The notes: generated from the letters alone by a model not told the origin. A DNA stretch of 64,000 nt from Aquipseudomonas alcaligenes MRY13-0052 (GCA_000474255.1 BATO01000020.1:16659-80658); one strand, 5' to 3'. Positions 1 to 11,340 are shown, counted from the stretch's first letter. Numbers and translations: made by a program.

Positions 1-2238
1 CTGCGCACCCTGGAAGACGCCCTGCAACGCAGTGGCCATGAAGACCCGGCGCGGGCCACGGCGGACATCTGCTTCGGCTGGAACTCGCCCATCGGGCAGA
101 TCGCCCCGGAGCGCGTCTGGCCCTTCTTCGCCGCGCACCCCGAGTTCATCGAAGAGGCCTTCGGCCTGCGCCCCGCTCCGGGCCGCTACAGCTACAGCGT
201 GGCCACCACGCTGACCCTGCTGGAGCAGTTCCCCAGCCTGCCGGCACGCTTCGTCCCCGTGCTGCTCGAACTGGCCCTGGGCAGCAGCAAGACCAACCGC
301 GCCGAGGCCCAGCAACTGCTGGAGACCCTGCCGGACATCGGCGACCGCGCCGTGGAAGCCCTGGCTTCGAGCAAGCAGGAGATCCGCACCCTGGCCGCCG
401 AATGGCTGCAGCGCCTGGGCTACCACGCGGCGATTCCCGCGCTGAAGGCGGCCCTGGCCAAGGAAAAACGCGAGACCGTCCGCGCCGCCCTGCTCACCAC
501 CCTGGAAAGCCTCGGCGAAGACATCTCCGGCCACCTGGCCCCGGACGTGCTGCTGGCCGAGGCGCACAAAGGCCTGCAGGCCAAGCCGCCGGCCAGCCTC
601 GCCTGGCTCGACCTGGAGCACCTGCCCGCCTGCCAGTGGCTCGACGGCACGCTGGTGGAGCCGGCCATCCTGCGCTGGTGGGTGATCCTCGCCTGCAAGC
701 TCAAGGAGCCCGCCGGCAACGGCCTGCTCAACCGCTACCTGGAGCGCCTCGCCCCTGCCAGCCGCAACGCCCTGGGCAAGAGCCTGCTGCTGGCCTTCAT
801 CGCCCAGGACACCCGCAACCCCAGCCTGGAGGAAGCCATCGCCTACGCCCAGGCCAACGTCGCGCGGCAGATGCAGAACTACCAATCCTGGGCGAAGTAC
901 TCCCCCGAATACGCCGACATCACCCAGGAGCAGGCCTTCGAATCGCTGAAGCGCGAGCACCTGGCCAACTACCTGGGCAGCGCCATCGCCGACAAGGGCA
1001 TCCTCGCCCTCACCTGGCACACCACCGCCCACGAGCAGGTGAGCCTGATCCAGGCCTACATGCGCGACCACTACCCGCGTCGCTCGCAGATCGAAGCCAT
1101 GATCAGCGCCGCCGCCAACAGCAACGAGCCCCTGGTCATCCAGCTGCTGCTGTCCATCGCCCGCCGCCACCGCACCGCCTCGGTACAAACCCGGGCCCGC
1201 GAGCTGGTGGAGCAGATCGCCCAGCGCAACGGCTGGAGCGCCGACGAGCTGGCCGACCGCACCATCCCCAGCGCCGGCTTCGACGAGAGCGGCGTGCTCA
1301 CCCTGCACTACGGCGAGCGCCTGTTCACCGCGCGCCTGGACGCCGCGCTCAAGCTGGAGCTGTGCAACCCCGACGGCAAGGTGGTCAAGGCCCTGCCGGA
1401 ACCGCGCAAGAGCGACGACCCGGCGCTGATCAAGGAAGCCAAGTCGCAGTTCTCCACCAGCAAGAAGGAGCTCAAGCAGGTGATCGACCTGCAAAGCCAG
1501 CGCCTCTACGAAGCCATGTGCGCCGCGCGCCTGTGGCCGGTGGGCGAATGGCGCGAGTACCTGCAGCAGCACCCGATCATGCGGCACCTGCTGCAGCGCC
1601 TGGTCTGGGCGGAAGTCGGTGCCGACGGCGCCACCCGCCTGTTCCGCCCCACCGAGGACGGCAGCTTGATCGACCTCGACGACGACGAAGTGGAACTGGC
1701 CGACGACAGCCGCATCCGCCTCGCCCACGCCGCACTGGTGGACGGCGAAACGGCCAAGGGCTGGGTGCGCCACTTCAAGGACTACAAGGTCAAGCCGCTG
1801 TTCGCGCAGATGTCGCGCCAGCTGCCGGAGATCGCCCCCGAAGCCGCCGCCGACCCGGCCAGCGACAACAGCATCGGCGACCGCCTGGGCTGGCTCAGCG
1901 ACACCTTCACCCTGCGCGGCGTGCTGACCAAGCTCGGCTATCAGCGCGCCGCTGCCGAAGACGGCGGCTTCTTCGACCACTACTTCAAGGAATTCACCAG
2001 CCTGGGCCTGCGCGTGAGCATCGGTTTCACCGGCAACTGCCTGCCGGAGGAGAACGTCCCCGCCGCGTTGACCCGCCTCGCCTTCGAGAAGATCGGCCGC
2101 CGCTGGTCCAGCGGCGACAACCTGCCGCTGGCCGATATCCCGCCGGTGCTGCTGGCCGAAACCTATGCCGACTACCGCGCCGCCGCCGATGCCTGCGTCG
2201 GCTTCGATCCCCAGTGGGAGAAAAAGACCCCATGGTAA
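1..2238 (+). CDS. DUF4132 / MolR-like HEAT-repeat protein (5' end outside window)
   Basis: The reading frame is open from base 1 (it begins LRTLEDALQRSG), so the start lies upstream and the visible part is 745 residues. The first third contains HEAT-like paired helices (around EIRTLAAEWLQRLGYHAAIP). The C-terminal third has the DUF4132 signature: a phrase LKALPEPRK-like segment, then a long helix ending in LYEAMCAARLWPVGEW, then HPIMRHLLQRLVWAE, then a terminal block with GFTGN. DUF4132 is the domain of E. coli MolR and is often fused to an N-terminal WGR domain, which would be outside this window. No catalytic motif is recognised. The stop overlaps the next gene's start by 7 bp, so it looks like the first or an early gene of a coupled operon with a MoxR ATPase. 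The function is unknown; a scaffold role is my inference from the HEAT repeats. Confidence 0.85.
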   Translation: MRTLEDALQRSGHEDPARATADICFGWNSPIGQIAPERVWPFFAAHPEFIEEAFGLRPAPGRYSYSVATTLTLLEQFPSLPARFVPVLLELALGSSKTNRAEAQQLLETLPDIGDRAVEALASSKQEIRTLAAEWLQRLGYHAAIPALKAALAKEKRETVRAALLTTLESLGEDISGHLAPDVLLAEAHKGLQAKPPASLAWLDLEHLPACQWLDGTLVEPAILRWWVILACKLKEPAGNGLLNRYLERLAPASRNALGKSLLLAFIAQDTRNPSLEEAIAYAQANVARQMQNYQSWAKYSPEYADITQEQAFESLKREHLANYLGSAIADKGILALTWHTTAHEQVSLIQAYMRDHYPRRSQIEAMISAAANSNEPLVIQLLLSIARRHRTASVQTRARELVEQIAQRNGWSADELADRTIPSAGFDESGVLTLHYGERLFTARLDAALKLELCNPDGKVVKALPEPRKSDDPALIKEAKSQFSTSKKELKQVIDLQSQRLYEAMCAARLWPVGEWREYLQQHPIMRHLLQRLVWAEVGADGATRLFRPTEDGSLIDLDDDEVELADDSRIRLAHAALVDGETAKGWVRHFKDYKVKPLFAQMSRQLPEIAPEAAADPASDNSIGDRLGWLSDTFTLRGVLTKLGYQRAAAEDGGFFDHYFKEFTSLGLRVSIGFTGNCLPEENVPAALTRLAFEKIGRRWSSGDNLPLADIPPVLLAETYADYRAAADACVGFDPQWEKKTPW

Positions 2239-3329
2239 GCACCGTTCTCCGCCAGGCCTCGGAACAGCATTTCGCCGAAGAACTGCAACGCCTGACCCAG
2301 GCCGACCAGCAGGCCGGCGCCGACCTGCCGCCCGGCTGGCTGCGTTCGCCGCGTTCGGTGCGGCGCTTCATCCTCGGTGACGAGGCGCTCGGCGTCAGCC
2401 GCAAGTTCTATGGCGACGACGCCCTGGTGGACCGCGCCATCGTCACCCTGCTCGGCCGCCAAGGCCTGATGCTGGTGGGCGAGCCGGGCACGGCCAAGTC
2501 GATGCTCTCCGAGCTGCTCGCCGCCGCCATCAGCGGTGACTCGATGCTCACCATCCAGGGCACCGCCGGTACCACCGAAGACCACATCAAGTACTCCTGG
2601 AACTACGCCCTGCTGCTGGCCGAAGGGCCGACCCAGCGGGCCCTGGTGGGCTCGCCGCTGTACCAGGGCATGAGCCAGGGCAAGCTGGTGCGCTTCGAGG
2701 AGATCACCCGCTGCCCGCCGGAAATCCAGGACGTACTGATTTCCCTGCTCTCGGAAAAGCAGATGATGATCCCCGAGCTGGGCGAGGCCGGGCAGCTGCA
2801 CGCCCGCCCCGGCTTCAACCTGATCGCCACCGCCAACCTGCGCGACCGCGGCGTGCACGAGATGTCCGCCGCCCTCAAGCGCCGCTTCAACTTCGAGACC
2901 GTGCGCCCCATCGCCGACAGCGAATTCGAGGTGGAACTGGTGATGCGCCAGTTGCTCCGCGAGCTGGGCGACGAAGCCGGCAAGGTGACGATCGAGCGCG
3001 ACGTCATCGGCCTGCTGGTCACGGTGTTCCAGGAGCTGCGTGGCGGCACCACCCGCGAAGGCACCGCGATCAAGGCCCCGGACGCGGTCATGTCCACCGC
3101 CGAGGCGGTCAGCGTCGCCTATGCCGCCGCCCTCGAAGCCCGCTACCTCGGCGACGGCCGCCTGACCCCGGCCGAGCTGGCGCGCCAGTTGCTGGGCGTG
3201 GTGTTCAAGGACAACCGCGACGACGCCAAGCGCCTGCGCCACTACCTGGACAGCGTGGTGCGCGAGCGTGCCCGCCGCGACGACCGCTGGAAGCACTTCT
3301 TCGACGCCAGCAAGGGCCTGTGGGACTGA
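2232..3329 (+). CDS. MoxR-family AAA+ ATPase
   Basis: This is a 365-residue AAA+ ATPase. Visible motifs are Walker A GEPGTAKS (residues 83-90), Walker B around LVRFEEI (152-158), sensor-1 asparagine in LIATANLRDRG (about 202), and arginines in SAALKRRFNF (about 213-221). These are typical of MoxR/RavA-type ATPases, which act as chaperones that load or remodel partners carrying a VWA domain. The start is the ATG inside the upstream stop region (7 bp overlap); an open frame extends further upstream but belongs to the other gene's shadow. The next gene starts 3 bp after the stop. The VWA gene two places downstream is the expected partner, through its MIDAS metal site. Family assignment is firm; the client is unknown. 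Confidence 0.93.
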   Translation: MVSTVLRQASEQHFAEELQRLTQADQQAGADLPPGWLRSPRSVRRFILGDEALGVSRKFYGDDALVDRAIVTLLGRQGLMLVGEPGTAKSMLSELLAAAISGDSMLTIQGTAGTTEDHIKYSWNYALLLAEGPTQRALVGSPLYQGMSQGKLVRFEEITRCPPEIQDVLISLLSEKQMMIPELGEAGQLHARPGFNLIATANLRDRGVHEMSAALKRRFNFETVRPIADSEFEVELVMRQLLRELGDEAGKVTIERDVIGLLVTVFQELRGGTTREGTAIKAPDAVMSTAEAVSVAYAAALEARYLGDGRLTPAELARQLLGVVFKDNRDDAKRLRHYLDSVVRERARRDDRWKHFFDASKGLWD

Positions 3330-3332
3330 CCC

Positions 3333-5801
3333 ATGCCGCCCGCACACAGCCCCGGCGCTGACCCGCGCCTGCCCGCGCGGCTGCAGGCCGCCGAGCGCAA
3401 CCGCCAGGCGCTGGCTGAGGCCGGCCTGCATTTCGCGCCGCTGCGCCACCACAGCCCGGCCTGCGCCTTCGCCCTGCGCGCGCAACTGGACGAACTGCGC
3501 CCGGCAGCGGTGCTGATCGAGGGGCCGGCCGATTTCGACGCCCTGCTCCCCGACCTGCTCGACCCGCGCAGCCGCCCGCCCCTGGCGATCCTCTCCCAGC
3601 ACCGCAACGGTGTTTCGGGCGATGCGCCGCCGCGCTCGGCGTTCTTCCCCTTCTGCGACTACTCGCCGGAATGGCAGGCCCTGCGCGAAGGCCATCGCCT
3701 CGGCGCGCAACTGGCCTTCATCGACCTGCCCTGGGCCCGCCAGGAAGCCGCCGAGGAAGACCCGGAACAGAGCCGCAGCCTGATGGCCGAGCGCTACCTG
3801 GCCCACAGCGACTACATCGCCGCCCTGGCCCGCGCGGCCCATTGCCGCGACCACGACGAACTCTGGGAGCACCTGTTCGAACTGCGCGGCGCGGACGCCC
3901 TGGGGGACTGGCGCGCGCTGTTCGGCGACGCCTTCGCCTGGTGCTCCATGGCCCGCCTCGACTACGAGGACGACGTGCTCGCCGCCGAAGGCTCGCTGGC
4001 CCGCGAAGCCCACATGCTCGCCTGCATCCGCGACTGGCGCGCGCGCTGCGACGGCCCCCTACTGGTGGTCACCGGCGGCTTCCACACCCTCGCCCTGGTG
4101 GAAGCGCTTGCCAGCGACAGCCCGCCCGCCGCCACACCCACCGCCAGCGGCGACAGCCAGGCCTGGCTGATCCGCTACAGCTTCGACCGCCTCGACGCCC
4201 TCAATGGCTACGCCTCGGGCATGCCCTCGCCGGCCTACCATCAGCGGGTCTGGGAGGCGTTGCTGGAAGACCCGGCAGACGGGCTGGCGCGCCAGCGCAT
4301 CGCCGCCCGCATCCTCAGTGCCATCGCCGCCGAAACCCGCGAACGGCAGTTGGCCGATGCCCTGTCCTTCGCCAGCGTCAGCCAGGCCGCGCAACAGGCC
4401 GCCGGCCTGGCCGCCCTGCGCCAGCACCCGGGGCCGGGGCGCTACGACCTGCTCGACGCCATCCACTCCTGCTTCGTCAAAGGCAGCCTGGACAATGGCC
4501 AGGCCGCCTTCCTCGCAGCGGTGAAGAACCAGCTGGGTGGCAACCGCCTGGGCGATGTCCCGCCCTCCAGCCTGGCTCCGCCGCTGGTGGAGGAAGCCCG
4601 GCGCCTGGCCCTGGGTCACCGCCTCGACCTCAGCGACAGCCTGGCCCGCCGCGCCCGGCTGGACCTCTACCGCAAGCCCCGGCACCGCGCCCGGGGCCGC
4701 TTCCTGCACCTGATGGCCTACCTGGACAGCGGCTTCGCCCGCCACCTGGGCGGCCCGGACTTCGTCAACGGCACCGGCCTGGACCTGCTCTTCGAGGAAT
4801 GGGAATACGCCTGGTCGCCGCTGGTCGAGGCGCGCCTGATCGAGCGCTCCGAACTGGGCAGCAGCCTGCGCGAAGTCGCCGTCCGCCGCCTGCTGGATGA
4901 AGAGCAGGCCTTGCAGACCAGCGGCCAGGGCCGCAGCGCCAGCCGCGCGGTGCAACTGCTGGCGCGGGCCGGCTCCATCGGCCTCGGCGAACAGCTGCCA
5001 CGCTTGTTCGAGCGCCTGGCCGAACACCTGGAAGAAGACCCCGAGCTGGCCTCGGTGGTGACCTGTGGCCAGCGCCTGCTGCACCTGTGGCGCGGCCGCG
5101 AGCTGCTGGGCCTGGACGGCTACCCGCAACTGCCGGAGCTGCTGCAGCGCATCCTTCCCGCCACCCTGTTCCTGCTGCCGGGCCTCGCCGACTGCGACGC
5201 CGACCGTGAAGGCGCCGCCATCGACGCCCTGCTCGGCCTGCGCGAATTCCTCCACCTGGGCAGCAGCCAGGCCGGCCTGGCCCACCAGGAGGCACCGCTG
5301 CACGAAACCCTCGACCGCCTGCAAGCCGTGGCCCCCGCCGGCATCGCCGGTGCCCTCGACGCGCTGCGTTTCATCGATGGGCGCAGCAGCGAGGAACACC
5401 TGGCCGCGGCCCTGCAACGGCGCTTCGGCCCCGGTGCCGACAGCGAAGGCGCGGTGCGCTACCTGACCGGGCTGCTGCAGGCCGCGCCGGAGCTGATCCT
5501 GCGGGTGGACGACCTGGCCCTGGGGCTCAACACCCTGGTGGCCAACTGGGACGAGGCCACCTTCGTCCGCCACCTGCCGGACCTGCGCCTCGCCTTCACC
5601 CGCCTTAAGCCCCGCGAAACCGGGCGCCTGGCCGATCACCTGGCCGGGCTCAACGGCATCACCGGGGCCGCCCTCGACAGCGCCCACCACGAACTCGACA
5701 GCCACGACCTGCTCGCCGGCGCCGCCCTGCAGCTGGCGCTCAAGCGCTCGCTGGAGCGCGACGGGCTGCTGGCCTGGGCCCAGGAGACCCACCATGAGTG
5801 A
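3333..5801 (+). CDS. DUF5682 family protein, possible TraB/EreA-like hydrolase fold at N-terminus
   Basis: This is a cytoplasmic protein of 822 residues with no signal peptide or membrane segment. The N-terminal 260 residues carry conserved-looking polar motifs: FAPLRHHSPACA (about 34-45), VLIEGPADFD (about 60-69), AFIDLPWARQ, and VVTGGFHT (about 245-252). The order His-rich / EGP / GGxH resembles the metal-binding motifs of the TraB-TIKI / EreA-ChaN hydrolase superfamily; that link is an inference. The rest is long, alpha-helical and Leu/Ala-rich with no known motif. DUF5682 proteins are known to sit beside MoxR ATPase, VWA and SWIM genes, exactly as here. The start ATG lies 3 bp after the MoxR stop, and the end overlaps the VWA gene by 8 bp, implying translational coupling. 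Its reaction and substrate are unknown. Confidence 0.85.
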   Translation: MPPAHSPGADPRLPARLQAAERNRQALAEAGLHFAPLRHHSPACAFALRAQLDELRPAAVLIEGPADFDALLPDLLDPRSRPPLAILSQHRNGVSGDAPPRSAFFPFCDYSPEWQALREGHRLGAQLAFIDLPWARQEAAEEDPEQSRSLMAERYLAHSDYIAALARAAHCRDHDELWEHLFELRGADALGDWRALFGDAFAWCSMARLDYEDDVLAAEGSLAREAHMLACIRDWRARCDGPLLVVTGGFHTLALVEALASDSPPAATPTASGDSQAWLIRYSFDRLDALNGYASGMPSPAYHQRVWEALLEDPADGLARQRIAARILSAIAAETRERQLADALSFASVSQAAQQAAGLAALRQHPGPGRYDLLDAIHSCFVKGSLDNGQAAFLAAVKNQLGGNRLGDVPPSSLAPPLVEEARRLALGHRLDLSDSLARRARLDLYRKPRHRARGRFLHLMAYLDSGFARHLGGPDFVNGTGLDLLFEEWEYAWSPLVEARLIERSELGSSLREVAVRRLLDEEQALQTSGQGRSASRAVQLLARAGSIGLGEQLPRLFERLAEHLEEDPELASVVTCGQRLLHLWRGRELLGLDGYPQLPELLQRILPATLFLLPGLADCDADREGAAIDALLGLREFLHLGSSQAGLAHQEAPLHETLDRLQAVAPAGIAGALDALRFIDGRSSEEHLAAALQRRFGPGADSEGAVRYLTGLLQAAPELILRVDDLALGLNTLVANWDEATFVRHLPDLRLAFTRLKPRETGRLADHLAGLNGITGAALDSAHHELDSHDLLAGAALQLALKRSLERDGLLAWAQETHHE

Positions 5802-6918
5802 CCTGGAAGCCGCCCGCCGCTGGCGCCTGATCCTCGGCCGCTACGCCGACCGCGCGCTGCACGAAGCGAAGTTCGACGCCGCCGACGCGCGCCTGGAGAA
5901 GACCCTCGACTACCTCTACAACCGTGAATACCAGCGTCGCGGCCACGTCCAGGGCGGGCGTGGCGGCTCGCTGGACGACAGCCAGCTGACCGCGCTGAAC
6001 TGGCTGGAGCAGGCGCGCACGCTGTTCCCCCGCTCCACCTTCGAGCGCCTGCAGGTGCAGGCCATCGAGCGCTATGAGATCAGCGCCCTGCTCACCGACC
6101 CGAACAGCCTGGCCACCCTCGAACCCAGCCCGGCGCTGGCCAAGGCCCTGCTCGGCGTGCGCGGCCGCCTGAGTGCGGACACCCGCGATGCCGTGCGCCA
6201 GCTGATCACCCGGGTGGTGGAGGAAATCCTCCAGCGCCTGCGCAACCGTTTCACCAACGCCCTGCACGGACGGCGCAACCGCTTCCGCCGATCGCTGGTG
6301 AAGAGCGCACAGAACTTCGATTGGCGCGCCACCATCGCCGCCAACCTCAAGCACTACGACCCGCAGCGCAAACGCCTGCTGATCGAATCGCCACGCTTCA
6401 ACGCCCGCGTCCGCCGGCAACTGCCCTGGGACATCATCCTCTGCGTCGACCAGAGCGCCTCGATGCTCGACTCGGTGATGTACAGCGCCATCTGCGCCAG
6501 CATCCTCGCCAGCCTGCCCAGCGTGCGCGTGCGCCTGGTGCTGTTCGACACCCAGGTGGTGGACCTCAGCCACCTGGCCCACGACCCGGTGGAGGTGCTG
6601 CTCACCGTGCAACTGGGCGGCGGCACCGACATCGGCAAGGCCATGCGCTACTGCGAGCAACTGGTGGAGAACCCGCAACGCACCGTGCTCACGCTGATCA
6701 GCGACTTCGAGGAAGGCGCCGCCGTGGGCCCGCTGCTTTCCTGCGTGGCGCGCCTCAACGAAGCGCGGGTCAGGCTGCTCGGCCTCGCCGCCCTGGATGA
6801 CGGCGCCCAGCCGGTCTACGACCCGGCCATGGGGCAGCGCCTCGCCGACCGCGGCATGCAGATCGCCGCGCTGACCCCGGAGCATTTCGCCCAGTGGCTG
6901 GCCGAGGTGATGCAATGA
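5794..6918 (+). CDS. VWA-domain protein, partner of MoxR ATPase
   Basis: This protein has 374 residues. The N-terminal half is helical and basic (RNRFTNALHGRRNRFRR). The C-terminal half is a von Willebrand A domain beginning DIILCVDQSASM, which gives the MIDAS metal site DxSxS at D219, S221 and S223. It continues through LGGGTDIGKA (MIDAS threonine) and LTLISDFEEG (MIDAS aspartate), so the metal site appears intact. In MoxR/VWA pairs the VWA protein is the adaptor recognised by the ATPase. The gene overlaps DUF5682 by 8 bp at its start and the SWIM gene by 4 bp (ATGA) at its end. No signal peptide is present, so it acts in the cytoplasm. Confidence 0.92.
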   Translation: MSDLEAARRWRLILGRYADRALHEAKFDAADARLEKTLDYLYNREYQRRGHVQGGRGGSLDDSQLTALNWLEQARTLFPRSTFERLQVQAIERYEISALLTDPNSLATLEPSPALAKALLGVRGRLSADTRDAVRQLITRVVEEILQRLRNRFTNALHGRRNRFRRSLVKSAQNFDWRATIAANLKHYDPQRKRLLIESPRFNARVRRQLPWDIILCVDQSASMLDSVMYSAICASILASLPSVRVRLVLFDTQVVDLSHLAHDPVEVLLTVQLGGGTDIGKAMRYCEQLVENPQRTVLTLISDFEEGAAVGPLLSCVARLNEARVRLLGLAALDDGAQPVYDPAMGQRLADRGMQIAALTPEHFAQWLAEVMQ

Positions 6919-8930
6919 GTGCCTGGCAGCAGCGCTACCGCAGCTACGACGATGCCGCGCTGGAGGTGCTGGCCAACGCCGGCCTGCTGCGCCGCGCCAC
7001 CAAGGACGTGGAGGCCGGCAAGCTGCGCTGGCTGGAGAACGACGACCAGGGCGGCCTGGTGGAAGCCGACGGCCAGCAGGTGCGCCTGGACGGCAGCGGC
7101 GTCGATGCCGCGCGCTGCACCTGCCCCGCCAACGGCTGCTGCAAGCACATCCTCGCGGCCGTCATCTGGCTGCGCGAACAACCCGCCGATGCCGCCGGTG
7201 AGGCAGCGACTGAAGAGGACGCCGACCTGGCGCTGCGCGACGCCCTGGCCCAGGACCCGCAACAGCTGCAGAAGCAAGCCGGCAAGGCCGCCACGCGCAA
7301 GGCCCGCCAATGGCTCGGCGAGCTGTTCGAGGCGCAGCACCAGAGCCACGGCCGGCGCCTGGCCATCCACCTGCCGACGCTGGCCTGCGAGGTCACCTAC
7401 CTGGCCGGCGGCGGCTTCGACGGCATGCTCTCGGAAACCCGCGAAAGCGAACGCAAGGCCCTGCACCTCGCCGCGCTGGCGCTGCTGTTCCAGGCACAGG
7501 GGCAGCCCTGGGCCTGGCCGGCGGACAGCGAGCCGGCGCCGGCCGACCCGCTGCAACTGAACGCACCGGAGCAGGAGTTGCTCGTCAGCGTCCAGCAGTT
7601 ACTGCAGGAGCTGCTGCGCCAGGGGCTGTCCCACGCCAGCCAGGCCAGCGCCGTACAGCTGCGCATGCTCAACCTGTCCGCCCGCACCGAAGGCCTGCCG
7701 CGCCTCGCCGCCCAGTTGCGCACCCTGGGCGGGCAGATCAACCGCCTGGCCAACCGCGATGACCACATCAGCGAGCGCGAAGCCCTGGTGCAGATGGCCC
7801 AGGTGCACGCCCTGGCCAGCGCCCTGCAACGTGCCGGCGCCGAACACCTGCCCGCCCTGCGCGGGCGCCTGCGCCGCGACTACCAGGCCGGCGCCCAACT
7901 CGATTTGCTGCCCCTGGGCGCCCACTGGTGGACCACCCCCGGCGGCGCCCGTGGCCTGACCCTGGCCTTCTGGGACCTGCAGGCCGGCGACGTGCTGGAA
8001 GCCAGCCTGGCCCGGCCGGATAACAGTGACCCGGGCTTCCGCCGTGAAGCGGTGTGGGCCCAGCAGGCGTTGTGGAAGTCCACGCCGCAGCAGCTGTGCC
8101 AGGCGCCCCTGTGCCTGACCGCACCGCGCCAGGCCGACGACGGACGCCTGGCCGCCCACGGCGACAGTCGCAGCCAGGCTCAGCCCCGTTGGCCCGCAGC
8201 GGATGCACGCCTGGCCGAGATCGGTATCGCCCGCTGGAGCCTGTTGCGCGAACAGCTCGAAGACAGCGCCGCCCTCAGCGCGGAAGCCCCCACCAGCCTG
8301 CTGCTACGCCCGGCCCGTTGCCAGGAGGCGGTGCTCGATGAAGTGCGCCAGGTGCTGTGCTGGACGCTGGAGGACGACCAGGGCGAGGCCATCACCCTGG
8401 AGCTGCCGTGCACGGCGGAGCGGCGCGAACGCCTGGACAACCTGGAACGGGCGCAGAAGGCCCGTGACGACATCCGCGCGGTGCTGGTGCGGCCGAGCCT
8501 GGATGGCCGACGCCGGACCCTGGAGCCGCTGGCGCTGCTGATCGCCGACAGCGGCGAGCTGCGCTGCCTGTCGCTGGATTTCGAATCGGTGATCCGTGGC
8601 GGCCTGAGCCTCAACCGCCGCCTGTTCGAGCGCATCCAGCGCCTGCTCGACCGCCAGCGCCCCGTTGCCGCTGCCCAGGAAGCGCCTGGCCTGGCCGCGC
8701 GCCTGGTGGAACCGGCCCTGGACGTGCTGGAGTCCCTGGCCAGTTGCGGGCGTCAGCAGCTCTCGCGGCACCAGCGCGAGGTGCTGCAGCAGCAGGAAGT
8801 GCTGGCCAGCGCCGCCGGCGTCGAGCTGCTCGCCCAGCACCTGCGGCAGTTGCGCGAGCCCACCGAACTGCCTCCGCAGGCGCTGCTGGCCAGCAGCCAC
8901 CTGATGAGCCGCCTGCTGGCCCTGGGGTAG
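6915..8930 (+). CDS. SWIM zinc-finger protein
   Basis: This protein has 671 residues with a SWIM zinc finger near the N-terminus: C68-T-C70, then five residues, then C76-K-H78 in AARCTCPANGCCKHI, matching CxCx(n)CxH. The remainder is long and helical with no catalytic motif I recognise. SWIM fingers are thought to bind DNA or proteins. The start is the ATG of the ATGA overlap with the VWA stop; an in-frame upstream ATG at 6894 lies inside the VWA gene and is less likely. It is the last gene of the five-gene operon. The 225 bp after its stop form an intergenic region containing the cysI promoter area; I see no strong hairpin there. Confidence 0.88.
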   Translation: MSAWQQRYRSYDDAALEVLANAGLLRRATKDVEAGKLRWLENDDQGGLVEADGQQVRLDGSGVDAARCTCPANGCCKHILAAVIWLREQPADAAGEAATEEDADLALRDALAQDPQQLQKQAGKAATRKARQWLGELFEAQHQSHGRRLAIHLPTLACEVTYLAGGGFDGMLSETRESERKALHLAALALLFQAQGQPWAWPADSEPAPADPLQLNAPEQELLVSVQQLLQELLRQGLSHASQASAVQLRMLNLSARTEGLPRLAAQLRTLGGQINRLANRDDHISEREALVQMAQVHALASALQRAGAEHLPALRGRLRRDYQAGAQLDLLPLGAHWWTTPGGARGLTLAFWDLQAGDVLEASLARPDNSDPGFRREAVWAQQALWKSTPQQLCQAPLCLTAPRQADDGRLAAHGDSRSQAQPRWPAADARLAEIGIARWSLLREQLEDSAALSAEAPTSLLLRPARCQEAVLDEVRQVLCWTLEDDQGEAITLELPCTAERRERLDNLERAQKARDDIRAVLVRPSLDGRRRTLEPLALLIADSGELRCLSLDFESVIRGGLSLNRRLFERIQRLLDRQRPVAAAQEAPGLAARLVEPALDVLESLASCGRQQLSRHQREVLQQQEVLASAAGVELLAQHLRQLREPTELPPQALLASSHLMSRLLALG

Positions 8931-9155
8931 GGCCGACGGCAGTGCATTCCACCAGTCGAGAACCATTCTCGCCTTAGTGCCCGTTGGGGTGGGCGTGGTT
9001 ATGCTTGGCCGCGCACTTATGCATTCCAGTTCTTTACATATACTCAAACATCACTTTTGCGCATAAACCTGAGCTGGTATCTTCCCCCGGCTCCGACAGG
9101 AGTGCGCGGCCGTGCGCGCAGAAAAGCTGTAAGCAGCCTGACAACAGGACATTTC

Positions 9156-10797
<1,642 letters not shown>

Positions 10798-10814
<17 letters not shown>

Positions 10815-11298
10815 GAACAACCAGGTCATCGACGAAACCTGGCACCTGCTGGACAAGGACGCGACCCTCGACGGCATGTCCAACTGCGACGACCTGATCG
10901 TGCCGCTGGCCCTGTGGCGCGATCACAGCCATGCGCTCAAGGCCCGCGACGGCGGCCTCGGCGTGTGGCTCGATGCCGACGAGGAAATCGAAGAGATCGC
11001 CGACCAGCTGGACAACTTCAAGGTCATCGCCCTGAACTTCCCGGCCTTCACCGACGGTCGCCACTCCTCCACCGCCTACCTGCTGCGCGAGCGCTATGGC
11101 TACAAGGGTGAAGTGCGCGCCATCGGCGACGTGCTGCGCGACCAGCTGTTCGCCCTCAAGCGTTGCGGCTTCGATGCCTTCGCCCTGCGCGCGGACAAGG
11201 ACCCCTACGACGCCCTCAAGGCCTTCGAGGACTACTCCGAGGTCTACCAGGCCTCCAGCGACCAGCCCCTGCCGCTGTTCCGCCGCCGCTCGGCCTGA
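10798..11298 (+). CDS. DUF934 protein, sulfite reductase partner
   Basis: This protein has 166 residues. The family DUF934 is found fused to or directly after ferredoxin-type sulfite reductases in proteobacteria and is assumed to help sulfate assimilation. Recognisable blocks are NCDDLIVPLALWRDH, GVWLDADEEIEEI, FPAFTDGRHSSTAYLLRERYG and IGDVLRDQLF. It overlaps the cysI 3' end by 17 bp and has AAGGAG 8-9 bp upstream of its ATG, so the two genes are co-expressed. It ends in a strong terminator. The biochemical role is not established. Confidence 0.9.
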
Positions 11299-11312
11299 GC
11301 CGCGCAGCCATG

Positions 11313-11340
11313 AAAAAGCCCCGCATATGCGGGGCTTTTT
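11313..11340 (+). terminator. Rho-independent terminator of cysI-DUF934
   Basis: A perfect palindrome with arms AAAAAGCCCCGCAT and ATGCGGGGCTTTTT, ending in a T5 run, lies 15 bp after the DUF934 stop. Confidence 0.9.

Noticed and set aside
2172..4013. 613-codon minus-strand open frame
   Set aside because: Antisense to the MoxR and DUF5682 genes, biased composition, no motif.
9057..9155. N-terminal extension of cysI
   Set aside because: In frame but without ribosome site; the protein from 9156 already has the family length.
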